A DNA stretch of 64,000 bases from Oscillatoria princeps RMCB-10 (GCA_019359235.1 JAHHHT010000032.1:1-64000); one strand, 5' to 3'. Counted from the stretch's first letter, positions 26,667 through 35,767 are shown. Made by a program: numbers and translations. The notes: generated by a model not told the origin, from the letters alone.

Positions 26667-27140
26667 TCAAGTCGAGAGCTTCCTGCACTCAGTCCTTCCC
26701 CCGTTTCCATCTAAGTAAACACCCAAACTGCCCATAGAGTAAACAACGATTTGCAGAATCTGTCCCTGGTAATTCCCTTCAAAGAATTTTCCGGTCTGTC
26801 CTTGCTCTACAAAGCGAGCTGTCACCCGGCCATTTCTCGCACTCTCAGGAGACAAAACCTCGGCACTTATCGGCAATTCCTTATTGTACGCCTCTGCCGG
26901 CACTATCTCAAACGCCACCGTGTAAGCGCCCGGGTTTCCCGCAATATCCGTAGAGCACCTGTATTTTTCACTGCTCAGCTGATTGATTATCCTATTCTGA
27001 CCCACTTTTGTCTGTTTCAACGGTTTGGAATCGGATGGTATCGACCGAGCGCGAACCTCCTTGAAAGCCACGTCAGTAACAAAACTTGTTCCCGAAATAA
27101 TTGCAGCCGCAACTAAACAGAACTGACGTGCGAACATCAT
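26667..27140 (-). CDS. Exported hypothetical protein
   Basis: A 157-residue protein with a signal peptide (MMFARQFCLVAAAIISG, cleavage likely near VRA). The mature part has two Cys (YRCSTDIAGN and GRTECRKL), likely a disulfide, and beta-rich text such as YTVAFEIVPAEA and ILQIVVYSMGSLGVYLDGNG. ATG 27140 is chosen because AAGGAGGAAGGG precedes it. It lies 24 bp after the Nudix gene and is probably co-transcribed. No family recognised. Confidence 0.7.
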   Translation of the reverse strand: MMFARQFCLVAAAIISGTSFVTDVAFKEVRARSIPSDSKPLKQTKVGQNRIINQLSSEKYRCSTDIAGNPGAYTVAFEIVPAEAYNKELPISAEVLSPESARNGRVTARFVEQGQTGKFFEGNYQGQILQIVVYSMGSLGVYLDGNGGRTECRKLST

Positions 27141-27163
27141 ACCCTTCCTCCTTGCGTAAAGCA

Positions 27164-27715
27164 TTAGGATTTCAAGAACGGACGGGCTAGGAAAAAGCTA
27201 GAAATCGATTTTGCGTCCACCGGCTCTCCGGCAAGGATAGCTGACTCCAATTCCTCTGGAGTGAGCAAAACCGTTTCTATATCCTCATCAGCATCCTGAC
27301 TCGGAGGCGTATCCAGGCGTTCCAAATCCTCCGCCAGAAAGGCGTATATGATTTCATCTGAATAGCCCGGAGCCAGGAAAAATTCTCCCAATTTTCTCCA
27401 CTTGTGAGCGCGATAGCCCGTTTCTTCCTCAATTTCGCGCTCAATCGTCTGAGCTGGATCTTCGTTCGGTTCCAAAGTGCCGGCGGGGAACTCCAGCAAA
27501 CGCCCCTGCGCGGCAAACCGATACTGCCTCAACAGTATCAATTTTCCTTCCGGTGTCACCGGCACAGCCAGAGCGCCGCCCGGGTGGCGCACGCACTCCC
27601 AGTCGCCCTCGGCACCGTTGGGCAAACGCAGGCTGGTGACTTCAAAGCCAAATTTGCGTCCTCGGTAGGACAGTCGCTGTTTTAAGACGGTCGGGGGTTC
27701 TTGTCCAAGTGGCAT
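27164..27715 (-). CDS. Nudix hydrolase, ADP-ribose pyrophosphatase type
   Basis: A 183-residue Nudix enzyme. The Nudix box is intact (GTLEPNEDPAQTIEREIEEE then TGY), with the Pro-rich LLEFPAGTLE lead-in and a downstream YSDEIIYAFLAEDLE that match ADP-ribose pyrophosphatases. It would convert ADP-ribose to AMP and ribose-5-phosphate. Its neighbour one gene away is an ADP-ribosylglycohydrolase, which would release ADP-ribose, so the two could act in one pathway; this is an inference from proximity. ATG 27715 (MPLGQEPP) chosen. Confidence 0.88.
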   Translation of the reverse strand: MPLGQEPPTVLKQRLSYRGRKFGFEVTSLRLPNGAEGDWECVRHPGGALAVPVTPEGKLILLRQYRFAAQGRLLEFPAGTLEPNEDPAQTIEREIEEETGYRAHKWRKLGEFFLAPGYSDEIIYAFLAEDLERLDTPPSQDADEDIETVLLTPEELESAILAGEPVDAKSISSFFLARPFLKS

Positions 27716-27878
27716 AAGTAAATTCGCGCATCCACGTTCAGACAATCATACTGCAAATCAACCCCCGTTTCACTCCCCGGTTAGGTTGCTGAAAGCCGCT
27801 TGTGCTAAAGCGCATTTAAACACGCGCATTTCTTGTTGCCAAGCGAAACCCCGGCGTTCCGCGCCCGACCGGGCAAAC

Positions 27879-28367
27879 TTACCCACTCAACCGGCGCACT
27901 CCTGAACAGTCTACCCCCTGTAGCAGGGTGCGGATCGTCTCGCCGCATGCCGGCTCGCTCCAATCCGGGGCAATCTCAGCCAGAGGCATAAGTACAAATG
28001 CTCGCTCCCTCAGGCGCGGGTGAGGCAGCTGCAGCGCCGGCGTATCCACAATTAAATCCTCAAAAAGCAACAAATCCAGATCGAGAGTTCTCGCACCCCA
28101 GCGCTCTTGGCGGACGCGACCAAATTTCGCTTCAATTTCCAGCAGCGTTTCTAACAGTTCCTGGGGCGGAAGACTGACGCGCAGCAAAGCGCAGCCATTG
28201 ATATAGTCCCGTTGCGGCGGCCCGGCAGGCACCGTTTCATACCAGCTGGAGCGCCTTTCTAAAGTAATTCCAGGGGTTTGGGCGATAGTTTCCAGGGCAG
28301 CCTCCAAAATAGCGCGGGAATCGCCAAGATTGCTGCCGAGAGCGATTGCCGTTCGTGCGTATTCCAT
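27879..28367 (-). CDS. folK: 2-amino-4-hydroxy-6-hydroxymethyldihydropteridine pyrophosphokinase
   Basis: A 162-residue enzyme of folate synthesis that pyrophosphorylates hydroxymethyl-dihydropterin with ATP. AIALGSNLGDSRAILEAALE, SSWYETVPAGPPQRDYINGC, and RERWGARTLDLDLLLF (ATP and magnesium site) match HPPK in order, ending with LPHPRLRERAFVLMPLAEIA. Length equals the monofunctional family's usual 160. The gene upstream in the same direction is not recognised. Confidence 0.95.
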   Translation of the reverse strand: MEYARTAIALGSNLGDSRAILEAALETIAQTPGITLERRSSWYETVPAGPPQRDYINGCALLRVSLPPQELLETLLEIEAKFGRVRQERWGARTLDLDLLLFEDLIVDTPALQLPHPRLRERAFVLMPLAEIAPDWSEPACGETIRTLLQGVDCSGVRRLSG

Positions 28368-29142
28368 GTTCTCAGATATTGCAGCCCAATTCTATCAAAT
28401 AAGCGGTACGAGTTGCTGAACGAACGAGCTTCTGCATAAACCTTAACTGCCCAAAACCCCCAAAACACGACAGCCTTCTGGCCTCACCAGCAGCTTCCAA
28501 TTGCTCCTGAAACGGCGCTATTGCCTGACGCGCCAGCCCGGCGGGGGTGGCTAATGCAAAACTTATCAAGTAACCCACCGCAAAAGCCCGAAACTCCTCA
28601 AAGTCCAGATAAACAGCTATCCCCTGGTGCGCCCTTGCTATTTCAGCGAAAAGCCGAAATTCTCAGCGGCCTGAATCACAAGCGCGATTCCCCCCTTGGA
28701 TGCAGTATTTTATTATACCTTTTCGCAGGTCTTCTGTCAACAACCTCGCGCACTGCTTGGTGATGGGTGGCACCCGTTGAAAGCGGGCTATTAGTAGGGG
28801 CCGGATTCTAGAGAGATATCTATGGTATAGCAAAGGTTTGTGCGAGGGTTCCTCCCACCAGGGGCGGGAATTGCCTGTGATATTTATGCCATAACGGAGG
28901 TTTTTTGTAAACCGGCCTTTACGGTGGAACAAAAAAGGGTTATAATAAAAGCCCCTCCGCCCTTACAGCGGTAGGCATTGGGTTTCGCCCCACCCGTTAA
29001 AAATTATTCCGCGACGGGCTGGCCGAACTGGCCGCCACCCAACAGGCGGCAACCCCGGGCCTGGGTGCGGTTCACCCCTCAACCCCCACCGGCCAAGTTT
29101 TCTGCAAATATAATCTGGGCAGCCCACCCTCAAAAGCCCGCC
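28368..29142. other. Intergenic region
   Basis: A minus-strand GTG frame of 68 residues (28372-28578) ends 4 bp before folK; it starts GYLISFALATPAGLARQAIA and could be a small leader gene, but without a ribosome site or recognised family it is not called. The rest is AT- and repeat-rich. Between 28978 and 29142 the frame of the cysteine desulfurase stays open upstream, but the encoded Pro-rich text has no family match. Confidence 0.4.
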
Positions 29143-30309
29143 ATGTCACACAAACCCATCTACCTCGACAGCCACGCCACAACCCCCGTCGATCAGCGGG
29201 TGCTCGCCGCCATGACGCCCTACTTCACCCAGCACTTCGGCAATCCCGCCAGCATCAACCACCAGTACGGCTGGGAAGCGGAAGCCGCCATCAAACAAGC
29301 AAGGGCAGCCCTCGCAGACGCCATCAGCGCCACATCCGAAGAAATAGTCTTCACAAGCGGCGCGACAGAAGCGAACAATCTCGCCATCAAAGGTGTGGCT
29401 GAGGCGTATTTCAGCCAAGGGCGTCACATCATAACTGTGCAAACGGAACACAGTGCAGTGCTAGACCCGTGCCGCTACTTGCTTTCCCTGGGATTTGAGG
29501 TGACTTACCTGCCGGTGGGCGGTGACGGGCTTATTGATTTAGCGGAACTGGAGCGAGCTTTCCGCCCCGACACCATTCTGGTTTCCGTGATGGCGGCCAA
29601 TAACGAAATAGGCGTTATCCAGCCCCTGGCAGAAATTGGGGCCATCTGCCGCCAGCGAAACGTCCTCTTCCACAGCGACGCCGCCCAAGCGCTGGGCAAA
29701 ATCCCCCTGGATGTGGGAGCGATGAACATTGACTTGCTCTCCTTGACAGGTCACAAGATTTACGCTCCCAAAGGCGTCGGTGCCCTCTACGTCCGCCGGC
29801 GCAACCCCAGAGTCCGCCTCGCCCCCCAGATGCACGGCGGCGGACACGAGCGGGGGATGCGCTCGGGCACCCTGTGCACGCCGCAAATTGTCGGGTTGGC
29901 CAAAGCGGCAGAGCTGGCGCTAGAAGAAATGGAATCCGAGAGGGAGCGCCTCACCCAGTTGCGCCAGCGCCTCTGGGAACATTTGTCTCCCTTGGGAGAT
30001 ATTTTTCTCAATGGCCATCCAACCCAGCGGCTGCCTGGAAACCTCAACATCAGCGTCGCTGGGGTGGATGGGCAAGCCTTGCTGCTGGGATTGCAGCCGG
30101 TGGTGGCGGTTTCTTCTGGCGCAGCCTGCAGCTCCGCAAAAACCGCTCCCTCCCACGTCTTGCAGGAGCTGGGGCGTTCGCAACAGCTGGCAATGGCCTC
30201 GGTCAGGTTTGGCATTGGCCGGTTTAACACTGCAGCTGAGATAGACATCGTGGCCAAGCACGCCTCCGCCACTATCCTATCTCTCCGCCAAGTTGGTTGC
30301 AAGGTTTAG
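29143..30309 (+). CDS. Cysteine desulfurase, IscS/NifS family
   Basis: A 388-residue PLP enzyme that takes sulfur from cysteine for Fe-S clusters and other thio-cofactors. IYLDSHATTPVDQRVLAAM, FTSGATEANNLAIKG, TEHSAVLDPC, SLTGHKIYAPKGVGALYVRR (PLP Lys in GHK) and the mobile loop SSGAACSSA with the sulfur-carrying Cys are all present. SSGAACSS places it in group I (IscS/NifS), not SufS. ATG 29143 (MSHKPIYL) fits the family; the frame upstream is not conserved-looking. It is one of several desulfurases expected in cyanobacteria, so no isogene number is given. Confidence 0.93.
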   Translation: MSHKPIYLDSHATTPVDQRVLAAMTPYFTQHFGNPASINHQYGWEAEAAIKQARAALADAISATSEEIVFTSGATEANNLAIKGVAEAYFSQGRHIITVQTEHSAVLDPCRYLLSLGFEVTYLPVGGDGLIDLAELERAFRPDTILVSVMAANNEIGVIQPLAEIGAICRQRNVLFHSDAAQALGKIPLDVGAMNIDLLSLTGHKIYAPKGVGALYVRRRNPRVRLAPQMHGGGHERGMRSGTLCTPQIVGLAKAAELALEEMESERERLTQLRQRLWEHLSPLGDIFLNGHPTQRLPGNLNISVAGVDGQALLLGLQPVVAVSSGAACSSAKTAPSHVLQELGRSQQLAMASVRFGIGRFNTAAEIDIVAKHASATILSLRQVGCKV

Positions 30310-30740
30310 CTTGCCCAACCCCACCCCCTAACCCCCGCCCCGCTCGGAGACTGTTGGCGAATTGATATGGGGTCTTATCCCACCCTATGTCTCTCCCCCG
30401 TACCCTGGTCGAGAGGGGGGATAATATTACGTCTGGTTGATTTACTTTAATAATGAACCGCCATAGACGCGCCAGCGGCTTCCCGCAGGGTAGACGCCAA
30501 GTACGCCAAGATCGAAGAAGAAAGAGGTAGAGGGATAGAAAAATTAATTAGCGGGAAATTGACTGGACATGATATAAGAGGCGTGTACGGTCGAATCTGG
30601 CGCGTCGCGCTTCACGGATTCGCCAACAGCATCCGCTCGCGGGGAGGGGGAATAATTTCTCTCTTTCATGGGGAATGACCGGCCCCTTGTGGGCAAAGCA
30701 GGGCGTGAGCGGGATCTGTACATGGCAGCCGAAACGCAAA

Positions 30741-31060
30741 TTACCTAATATCCGGAAGAAAGCATATATACAAAAACCGTCTTCAGTCGGGTATTTGTGG
30801 AAATCATTTAATCGTAAATTATCTCATTTATAGTCATTCGCCCCGAAAAATGGCCGTGGAGTGGGGTCTTGGAGTGGAGTGGTCAGGTGCCGGTGCCGGT
30901 GAGCGGTGACCGAGCCGGGGCAATTTCACCCCGAAAAGCAGATTTGCCGCACCGCAGCGGTGCCCCAAACAGGCAAATTTACTAATATCCGGAAGAAAGC
31001 ATATATACAAAACCAGTCTAAAGTCGGGAATTTGTGAAAATCATTTAATCGTAAAATATA
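30741..31060 (+). repeat. Two direct copies of an 85-bp element
   Basis: In the 829-bp gap between the desulfurase and sipA, CTAATATCCGGAAGAAAGCA is followed by TATATACAAAA, CAGTCGGG and ATTTGTG(G/A)AAATCATTTA, then ATCGTAAA, at about 30743-30826 and 30981-31060. They are 236 bp apart, AT-rich, unlike the GC-rich surroundings, and lack inverted ends. They could be regulatory or RNA-coding. The left half of the gap (30310-30740) holds a repeat starting ATGAACCGCCATAGACG and nothing else I can support. Confidence 0.65.
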
Positions 31061-31138
31061 TCAGCTCTGGTTCAACTTCCACCGGCACCCTCCCCACACA
31101 CTTCACCGTCGATTCTCCACCGCACCGGCATCCGCCCA

Positions 31139-31405
31139 CTACAGTGCCGGTGGAGCCGGCTCTTCAGCGCCGGCGGCGTCTGGAGATCCCCCCACCGCCT
31201 CGATATACTGACTCTCCATCAGGAAAGCTCCTTTGGCAAAGCGGACGCCCCAGTATCCACCAGGACGCCGGTCGAGTACCACCCCTTCCTCGCCAATCCG
31301 AATCACATTCGGCGGGCGCAGCATCGGTTTCGGCTCAGCAGTTTTAACGTAAGGCGGCTGCGCCACCACTCGGACTTTGCTACCAACGGTAAATTCTTGA
31401 GACAT
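31139..31405 (-). CDS. sipA: NblS-interacting protein SipA (DUF3148)
   Basis: An 88-residue SH3-like protein found only in cyanobacteria and plastid relatives. It binds the histidine kinase NblS (Hik33) and raises its activity in high-light and stress signalling, as shown for the Synechococcus and Synechocystis proteins. GSKVRVVAQPPYVKTAEPKP, IGEEGVVLDRRPGGYWGVRF and FLMESQYIEAV match the family almost residue by residue. A short acidic/Pro-rich tail (about 72-88) is an extension. It is a single-gene unit. Confidence 0.92.
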   Translation of the reverse strand: MSQEFTVGSKVRVVAQPPYVKTAEPKPMLRPPNVIRIGEEGVVLDRRPGGYWGVRFAKGAFLMESQYIEAVGGSPDAAGAEEPAPPAL

Positions 31406-31651
31406 AGCGTTGCTCGCGGTTCTAAATAAGCAGTTAGGTAGAGATCATCCCACTCAAGTATCACCTATCCTAAAGGGTAGGGCACAAAGCCCACCGCCGT
31501 CTGCCCTATCTCCGCAAAAGTAGGGTGGGTTCCGCCAGAACACTCCGCCGAAGTAGTGCGTGAACCTCGCGCCGCCCCACACCGCAGGGGTGCCGGCGGT
31601 TCTGTTTTCGGTGAAAGTCCCGCGAGCTCTAGTTGTTGCTTCATAAAACCT

Positions 31652-32638
31652 ATGTTTTCACGCCGGCTGCTGCTAGCGCAGTTATTCTTATTGAGCGGGT
31701 GGGTATTGACAGGATGTCAACCGACTGAACCAACTTCTATCGGAAGGTTGATTGTGGGTGTAGTGAGCTATGATACCGGCTCCCGCTCTCTAGACAAGTA
31801 TGAGCGCTTTAAGGACTATTTAGCGCAGCAGACCAACAGCATCGTTGAGATCGAGCCGGCTTATAACGAATTGAACGCTCTGGAAAAAATTCAGCGTCAA
31901 GTTTGGTCTGTCGTGTTTGCTCCTCCTGGTTTGGCAGCCATTGCCATCGCTCAAAAGCAGTACATCCCCCTGTTTCCCATGCAAGGAGTGAGCAATTTAC
32001 GCTCCGTCATCGCAGTCCGAGAAGATAGCCCCATCAAAACAATAGCACATCTGGGTGGGAAAGTCATTGCCTTGGGAGAGCCCGGATCTGCTGCCGGCTA
32101 TTATCTGCCCCTGTATTACTTGTACGGTTTAACCCTAGCAGAGGTGCGCTTTGCGCCAACTCCCAAAACGGTTCTGGAATGGATAAGTTCTGGCACGGTC
32201 GATGCCGGTGCTCTGTCTCAGGATGAGTTTAATAGCCTGCAGACGGAATTTAGCCAAACCAAGTTTCGGATTGCCCACACCAGTCGGGGGATTCCCACCG
32301 GGGTTGTACTCCTCGCGCCTAATTTAGAGCCAAAGCAACAGGAGAGAATCAAGACAGCGATGAGCCAAGCTGCTTCGCATATTGCAGGGGATGCCGGTTA
32401 TATCCCCAATGCTAAGGCCCCCAACTATGAAGAATTCATTAAATTAGTCGAAAAGCTCTATAATACCAGCTTCAAACTGATCGGCTTTATCCCGCATATT
32501 AGAGGGATTTTCCATCGCCGCCTTATAGAAAAATTCCCGGGATTCTGGAGATTCTCTAAAATTTTCAAAAACCTCACGCGCCGAGTAGAAAGGAATAAGC
32601 TGTGGGACAAACTCTTGGGTGGTCAACCGGCTTTTTAA
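31652..32638 (+). CDS. PhnD-like substrate-binding lipoprotein with a foreign C-terminus
   Basis: A 328-residue frame from ATG 31652. A lipoprotein signal (LFLLSGWVLTGC) leads into a PhnD/phosphonate-type periplasmic binding domain (LIVGVVSYDTGSRSLDKYER, NLRSVIAVREDSPIKTIAHL, GTVDAGALSQDEFNSL, KQQERIKTAMSQAA). After YEEFIKLVEK (about residue 268) the text changes to LYNTSFKLIGFIPHIRGIFH, which is only the antisense of the neighbouring sensor gene. The natural end of perhaps 15-30 residues is missing. It is a binding protein fused by rearrangement to noise, so function is doubtful. Ligand unknown. Confidence 0.75.
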   Translation: MFSRRLLLAQLFLLSGWVLTGCQPTEPTSIGRLIVGVVSYDTGSRSLDKYERFKDYLAQQTNSIVEIEPAYNELNALEKIQRQVWSVVFAPPGLAAIAIAQKQYIPLFPMQGVSNLRSVIAVREDSPIKTIAHLGGKVIALGEPGSAAGYYLPLYYLYGLTLAEVRFAPTPKTVLEWISSGTVDAGALSQDEFNSLQTEFSQTKFRIAHTSRGIPTGVVLLAPNLEPKQQERIKTAMSQAASHIAGDAGYIPNAKAPNYEEFIKLVEKLYNTSFKLIGFIPHIRGIFHRRLIEKFPGFWRFSKIFKNLTRRVERNKLWDKLLGGQPAF

Positions 32639-32860
32639 TTCCGGTTTTACTTGAAGGTTAGTGTAATCCCGAACGCCGTTTATCGTCTCCATCAGAATCA
32701 TGGCTTTTGAGGTAATTTCATTCGCAGCCCTCTGATTCAGAAGATTGGCCAAAGCCACGCCACTCACAGCAACCCCTCCCAGGAAAACCAGACTCAGCAG
32801 GAGAGTGAACTTCTTGGATAAGCTAAGATTTTTTAAGAGGGCTTCAAGATTCTTTACCAT
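32444..32860 (-). pseudogene. N-terminal fragment of a DUF3365 (Tll0287-like) sensor protein
   Basis: A 138-residue frame from ATG 32860 (AGAGGCC before it). A membrane helix (KKFTLLLSLVFLGGVAVSGV) is followed by a DUF3365 domain start: YTNLQVKPEL, FVPQLIPFYSAREVFENFRE and FYKAAMENPSNMRDKADQFE. It stops at IIELFD, where the family normally continues to finish the DUF3365 domain and reach a HAMP or histidine kinase part. The stop coincides with the break in the oppositely oriented PhnD-like gene. Confidence 0.75.
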
Positions 32861-32924
32861 ACGGGCCTCTAGGGTTTGATTGCACACCCAATTAGGTCAT
32901 ACCGGCTCCCCTATTGCCATTGTA

Positions 32925-32960
32925 GTAGGGTGCGTTCCCTCTTGGGGAACGCACCCTACT
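32925..32960. repeat. Palindrome AGTAGGGTGCGTTCCC... between genes
   Basis: GTAGGGTGCGTTCCCTCTTG and GGGAACGCACCCTACT form a near-perfect inverted repeat just behind the stop of the CbiX gene. Related copies: 21834, 34495, 42268-42333 (two), 49066 and a half copy at 15845. Position behind 3' ends suggests a terminator or RNA-stabilising role in addition to being a dispersed repeat. Confidence 0.7.
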
Positions 32961-32968
32961 TTTATTTA

Positions 32969-34036
32969 CTAAGGAACCTGCCAAATCCGCTGGTGGTACT
33001 CCCCTAAATCTGCATACGGATCTGCCGGCGCGTGGGAGTGATCGTGACCGCCGTGATGGTGATGATGGCCACTTCCATGAGGGTGATGGTGGTGGTGCCC
33101 GTTTCCATGCTCGCCGTGATGGTGATGCTCGTGACTGTGCCCATTAGCGCCATTAGCAACAGCCGCTATCCGGAATTTGCACATCTCGCAATTCATCCGC
33201 ACCTCTCCGAGCTGAGTTTCAATTTCCCGCTCCCGCAGTAAAGTCAGCAGCTGGGGCTGAATTCCCATTTCTGGCAAGCACACAAAGGAAATCTCTGGGT
33301 GCAGCTCCTGCTGTTGGGCGGTAATGTCGAAAATCTTTTTCACCAAGACGCCGGTGAACAGAAAATACGGCAAAACGATAATTCGCTTTGGCTGGTAGAG
33401 GCGAGCGCGACGGAAGCCTTCTTCCAGGCGGGGGTGGGTAATCCCGATAAAGCAGGTTTCCACAGTTGGGTAGCCGCTGCCCTCCCAGAGAATGCGGGCC
33501 ATTTTGTAAACGTCGCCATTGGCGTCGGGATCGCTCGAACCGCGCCCGACAAACAGCAGCACAGTCTCTGAGCGACTCCACTGCGGGGTGTCGAGCTCAG
33601 CCAGCCGGTCGCGCCACAAATCGACAATTGCCGGCGCAATTCCAAAATGACGCCCGTAGTGAAACTTGAGCCCGGGGTGGCGCAGCCGCGCTTTGTCTAG
33701 CTCGTTGGTAACGTCAAACTTATTGTGCCGCGCCGCAAACAGCAGCACCGGCAGCACTGAGATTTCCGTATAGCCTTGCTCCACGCACTGGTCTACGCCT
33801 TCCTGAATGGTAGGGCCGGTGAGTTCCAGAAAACAAGGCACCACCGGGCGGGAGGGATCTAAGGCGCTGTAGGTGGCGGCAAAATCTAACAAGCCCTGAC
33901 GTCCATCCGCATCTCGCGTCCCGTGACCGATCAGCAGCAGCGGGCGCAACACCGGCAGGGGCGGCAATTGCAGCGACTCGAACTCCGCAGTTGGGGATTC
34001 CAGTCCAGTCGAATCAGTTGTATTCAAATTAGGCAT
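32969..34036 (-). CDS. cbiX: Sirohydrochlorin (cobalt)chelatase CbiX with His-rich tail
   Basis: A 355-residue class II chelatase made of two CbiX domains. Domain 1 has [16 protein letters not shown] with catalytic His38; domain 2 has [17 protein letters not shown], where Gly-Arg replaces Gly-His, so only the first half keeps the usual catalytic His. [11 protein letters not shown] and [13 protein letters not shown] fit the metal-site halves. The end is extremely His-rich (about 305-345; blocks such as [11 protein letters not shown]), likely a metal store. AAGGAAC precedes ATG 34036. A cobalamin riboswitch lies directly upstream, pointing to cobalt insertion for B12 instead of a siroheme-only role. 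Confidence 0.92.
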   Translation of the reverse strand: MPNLNTTDSTGLESPTAEFESLQLPPLPVLRPLLLIGHGTRDADGRQGLLDFAATYSALDPSRPVVPCFLELTGPTIQEGVDQCVEQGYTEISVLPVLLFAARHNKFDVTNELDKARLRHPGLKFHYGRHFGIAPAIVDLWRDRLAELDTPQWSRSETVLLFVGRGSSDPDANGDVYKMARILWEGSGYPTVETCFIGITHPRLEEGFRRARLYQPKRIIVLPYFLFTGVLVKKIFDITAQQQELHPEISFVCLPEMGIQPQLLTLLREREIETQLGEVRMNCEMCKFRIAAVANGANGHSHEHHHHGEHGNGHHHHHPHGSGHHHHHGGHDHSHAPADPYADLGEYHQRIWQVP

Positions 34037-34087
34037 TAAGATTAAGTTCCTTTCCCGTGCGAGGCAGGAAATCGAGGGGACAAGTAA

Positions 34088-34178
34088 CAGACAGGCATTC
34101 TGACTTGCGAGAATAGCCTCGCTCACAGCTGCCGCACAGCCTCGGACTTTCACCGAAGTTTCCCTGCGCTGTTAAGTT
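34088..34178 (-). promoter_or_regulatory. Cobalamin riboswitch upstream of cbiX
   Basis: On the minus strand the leader reads GCGCAGGGAA, then GGTGAAAGTCCGAGGCTG, GCGGCAGCTGTGAGCG, a local hairpin (GCGAGGCTATTCTCGC), and AAGTCAGAATGCCTGTCTGT, the order of conserved blocks of the B12 element. About 50 nt lie between its end and the cbiX start codon, with the ribosome site AAGGAAC in that gap. Control by hiding the ribosome site is likely. Which cobalamin is sensed cannot be told from this reading. Confidence 0.85.
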
Positions 34179-34195
34179 TTGTTCGCCTAGTTATT

Positions 34196-34537
34196 TTATC
34201 CTACCGGCAAGACAGTCCGATATGCCCTGGAGGGGCATGGAATGCTGGCAAACCGTGGGGTGCGTTAATGGCGCACCCCACTGCCGGCCATTTTGTGGCC
34301 CGCACCGGCAGCCGGTGAGTGCGGGAGTGTCCCAGTTGTGCGAAGAGGCTGTTTAGGTGGGAGCATCCCGATTTTGTAAGTGTATTCATTTTCTGTAGCG
34401 CAGGCGTCTCGCCTGCGCCTGAAAAATAGCTCGGGGACAGGCGAGACGCCTGTCCTACAAGAGATGGGTTTACAAAAATGGGATGCTCCCGTTTAGGTGC
34501 GTTCCCTCTGGGAGGGAACGCACCCTACTGCAGCCGG
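34196..34537. other. Intergenic region of palindromes
   Basis: Contains GTGGGGTGCGTTAATGGCGC / GCACCCCAC (about 34256-34282), the inverted pair GCAGGCGTCTCGCCTGC and GACAGGCGAGACGCCTGTC (about 34401-34455), and AGGTGCGTTCCCTCTGGGAG / GGAACGCACCCTAC (34495-34530) next to the cnoX stop. All are repeat families in this window. No gene supported. Confidence 0.6.
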
Positions 34538-35359
34538 TCAGTACAGCGCCGTCACCAGCTGCTTCCTGTAATCTTGCGTTAAGGGATGCTCGCCGCCCAG
34601 CAAGTCAAAAATAGACAGCATCGCCTTTCTGGCACCGTCGTTTTTATAACTCCTGTCTTCCCGGACAATCTCTAGAAATGCTGCCAAGGCTTCTTTATAG
34701 TTACCTTCCAGCGCCCAGCAGGAACCCTTCCAGAACAATTTGTCCAGTTCGCTGTTCAGTTCTGGATTTTTGGACTCTTGCTTGAAAGCCACCAGCTGCT
34801 TTACCGCTCGGGCTTCGGCAAAGTATTCTTTATCATCCTCCTGAATCGGCGCTAATAACTGCTCGACTACCTCTAGCTTATCCACATCGATAAAAAATTT
34901 AGCCGCTTCTATCCTCAGCCTTCGGTTCTCTGGATACTTGTCCAGCAAATATGTCAGCGTCTCTTCTGCCTTGGCTGTATTCCCAGCTGAGATGTCTGCT
35001 ATAATTGAGTCCTGGACCGTTTCAATTTCAGACTTGATGTTGTGCTGAGCCAAAAACTCTCTCAGTTGGGGTTCTGGCAGCACCCCCACGAATTTGTCGA
35101 GAATCTCGCCCCGATTCATTAATCTCACATCCGGAATTCCCTCCACGCCATAATCGTGAGCCAATTGCCGGTTTTCATCTATATTCACTTTAGCCACAAC
35201 CAAGTCACACTCGCGAGCCAGTGTTTCCAGCATCGGTTTTAACATTTGGCAAGGCCCGCACCAGTTGGCGTAAAAATCTATCAGCACCGGCTTTTCAAAA
35301 GACTTTTGGAAGACTTCCACTTCAAAGCTGTCACTATTTACGGCTACGGAATTTCCCAT
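34538..35359 (-). CDS. Thioredoxin-TPR co-chaperone (YbbN/CnoX family)
   Basis: A 273-residue protein with a thioredoxin fold (about 8-105) followed by helical TPR-like repeats (about 115-270; GNTAKAEETLTYLLDKYPEN, KEALAAFLEIVRED). The active site is intact WCGPC (Cys34, Cys37). E. coli CnoX has lost the second Cys and acts as a redox-regulated holdase; the full CxxC here suggests real thiol-disulfide activity as well, as reported for the alpha-proteobacterial type. Family role: protects clients and passes them to GroEL/DnaK under oxidative stress. ATG 35359 (MGNSVAV) chosen. Confidence 0.88.
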   Translation of the reverse strand: MGNSVAVNSDSFEVEVFQKSFEKPVLIDFYANWCGPCQMLKPMLETLARECDLVVAKVNIDENRQLAHDYGVEGIPDVRLMNRGEILDKFVGVLPEPQLREFLAQHNIKSEIETVQDSIIADISAGNTAKAEETLTYLLDKYPENRRLRIEAAKFFIDVDKLEVVEQLLAPIQEDDKEYFAEARAVKQLVAFKQESKNPELNSELDKLFWKGSCWALEGNYKEALAAFLEIVREDRSYKNDGARKAMLSIFDLLGGEHPLTQDYRKQLVTALY

Positions 35360-35440
35360 CGGTCGCACCTGTTTTGGCTGAGTTTAGGGCTAGCAAGTGG
35401 GGCCGGCGAGGCCCAACCCACAGCAGAGCTGACTGGCTTT

Positions 35441-35616
35441 ATATTAACTCAAGTTGCTACCTACAAGGTCTTTGCATCTAGATCCCCCCAAACCCCCCTT
35501 AAAAAGGGGGGCTTTGAGCATTTCCCCCCCTTTGTAGGGGCGGTGCCCCCGTGCCCGCCCGGCTAGGGGGGGATCTCACCTGACTCACTGGTAAGTAGCA
35601 ACTTGGGTTATATTAA
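35441..35616. mobile_element. MITE-like element with about 22-bp inverted ends
   Basis: Left end ATATTAACTCAAGTTGCTAC; right end, read inverted, AATATAACCCAAGTTGCTAC. Between lie GATCCCCCCAAACCCCCCTT, an A5G6 stretch and GTAGGGGCGGTGCCCCCGTG, both repeat families by themselves. No transposase frame is inside. It stands about 80 bp upstream of the thioredoxin-TPR gene. Confidence 0.7.
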
Positions 35617-35767
35617 TTTGAGTCTAGCATTCAGCGATCGAATTTGGGGGTAGATTGCGGCACTCTCCAGGCGGAAAAATTGAGCTGGAGCGGTTTTCAC
35701 GCCCGGCAGAACACACCGCAGCGTCTGGGAATGTGAAATCATATAGAGAACGTGCGGCATTGGTTTG

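Noticed and set aside
28372-28578. 68-codon GTG frame just before folK
   Set aside because: Spacing suits an operon, but there is no ribosome site and no recognisable domain.
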